The notes under the pieces: generated by a model
Seen by the model: only the letters and a program-made list of their open reading frames with translations
Told to the model about the DNA's origin: nothing
The model's database searches: none
DNA from: Pseudomonadota bacterium
GTDB taxonomy: Bacteria > Pseudomonadota > Alphaproteobacteria > Acetobacterales > Acetobacteraceae
NCBI GenBank assembly: GCA_021826425.1
Contig: JAKAZY010000004.1
Coordinates: forward strand, 1-37,287
Direction: 5' to 3'
DNA length: 37,287 nt
Position numbers and translations under genes: made by a program
In this document: positions 36,671 to 37,287 of the stretch, piece after piece
Position numbering within the stretch: position 1 is the first letter of the stretch
Layout of the letters: the number at the start of each line of letters is the position of its first letter

Positions 36671-37254
36671 GCGAGTTCAGCCGCCTCCTCAAAGGCCAGG
36701 CGCGGCAGGCGCGGCGGCAAGGCTTCATCTGGCTTGGGATGGCCGAGATTGATGAGGAAATTCGACCGCCAGTTCTTTTTCGTGAAGAAAGCGCGGTCCA
36801 GCTTGGCGCGGTCGAAACCGGACATCGCCCCGGTAGCAAATCCCATCGCCCTTGCCGCCAGCATGAAATACGCGCCCTGGAGGGAGGAGTTGCGCATCGC
36901 TGTTTCCTCCGCCAGGTCCGGATTACCGGCAAACCAGGGCTTCACATCCATGCCGGGGTAAAGCTCGGGCAGTTTGAGGTAGAATTGCGGGTCGAACGCC
37001 ACCACAACCGTAACCGGGGCGGCGGCAACGGGCTCTATATTCCCGGCCGAGAGGCATGGCCGCAGCAACGCCTTACCCTCCGGCGTGCGGATGAACAGGA
37101 ATCGCGCGGGCGAGCAATTGGCCGAGGTCGGACCCATTTTCGCCAGCTCATACAGCGCGCTCAGCGCCTCGTCTGAAACCGGTGCATCACTGAACCAGGA
37201 ATGGGTGCGCGCTTTGCGGAACAGCGCATCCAGCGCCGCGTCATCCAGAGCCAT
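36667..37254 (-). CDS. malonic semialdehyde reductase / nitroreductase family protein (RutE-like)
   Basis: FRKARTHSWFSDAPVSDEALSALYELAKMGPTSANCSPARFLFIRTPEGK, RutE/HadB-type nitroreductase. Confidence 0.87.
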   Translation of the reverse strand: MALDDAALDALFRKARTHSWFSDAPVSDEALSALYELAKMGPTSANCSPARFLFIRTPEGKALLRPCLSAGNIEPVAAAPVTVVVAFDPQFYLKLPELYPGMDVKPWFAGNPDLAEETAMRNSSLQGAYFMLAARAMGFATGAMSGFDRAKLDRAFFTKKNWRSNFLINLGHPKPDEALPPRLPRLAFEEAAELA

Positions 37255-37287
37255 TCTGCCTCCTGTGGGTTACGCCGCCTGTGTAAC

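Overview
High-GC alphaproteobacterial chromosomal segment, probably Acetobacteraceae-like (inferred from gene content and order, not searched). Most of it is ordinary core genome: dusB-ntrB-ntrC-ntrY-ntrX; an HtrA-type protease with a response regulator and sensor kinase; a porin; yggS; mreC-mreD-mrdA-rodA-murI; VIT, TSUP and PfkB genes; a bactofilin; ppx/gppA; and rutE-like-tsaB-rimI. The main non-routine signals are: (1) a dispersed family of modular, palindromic intergenic repeats (at least 6 clear copies plus degenerate ones), mostly at gene 3' ends, which appear to supply TAG stop codons to several genes and the last ~17 codons of murI; (2) a circularly permuted two-piece tmRNA gene (ssrA, tag ANDNNVAFAVAA) hidden under spurious antisense ORFs; (3) a TsaB-RimI fusion that depends on a C9 homopolymer, where C8 would restore two genes with an ATGA overlap; (4) two genes broken by single-base indels at short homopolymers; (5) a His/Tyr-rich tandem-repeat CHAP-like secreted protein. 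No CRISPR array, rRNA, tRNA, intact transposase or defence system was recognised.
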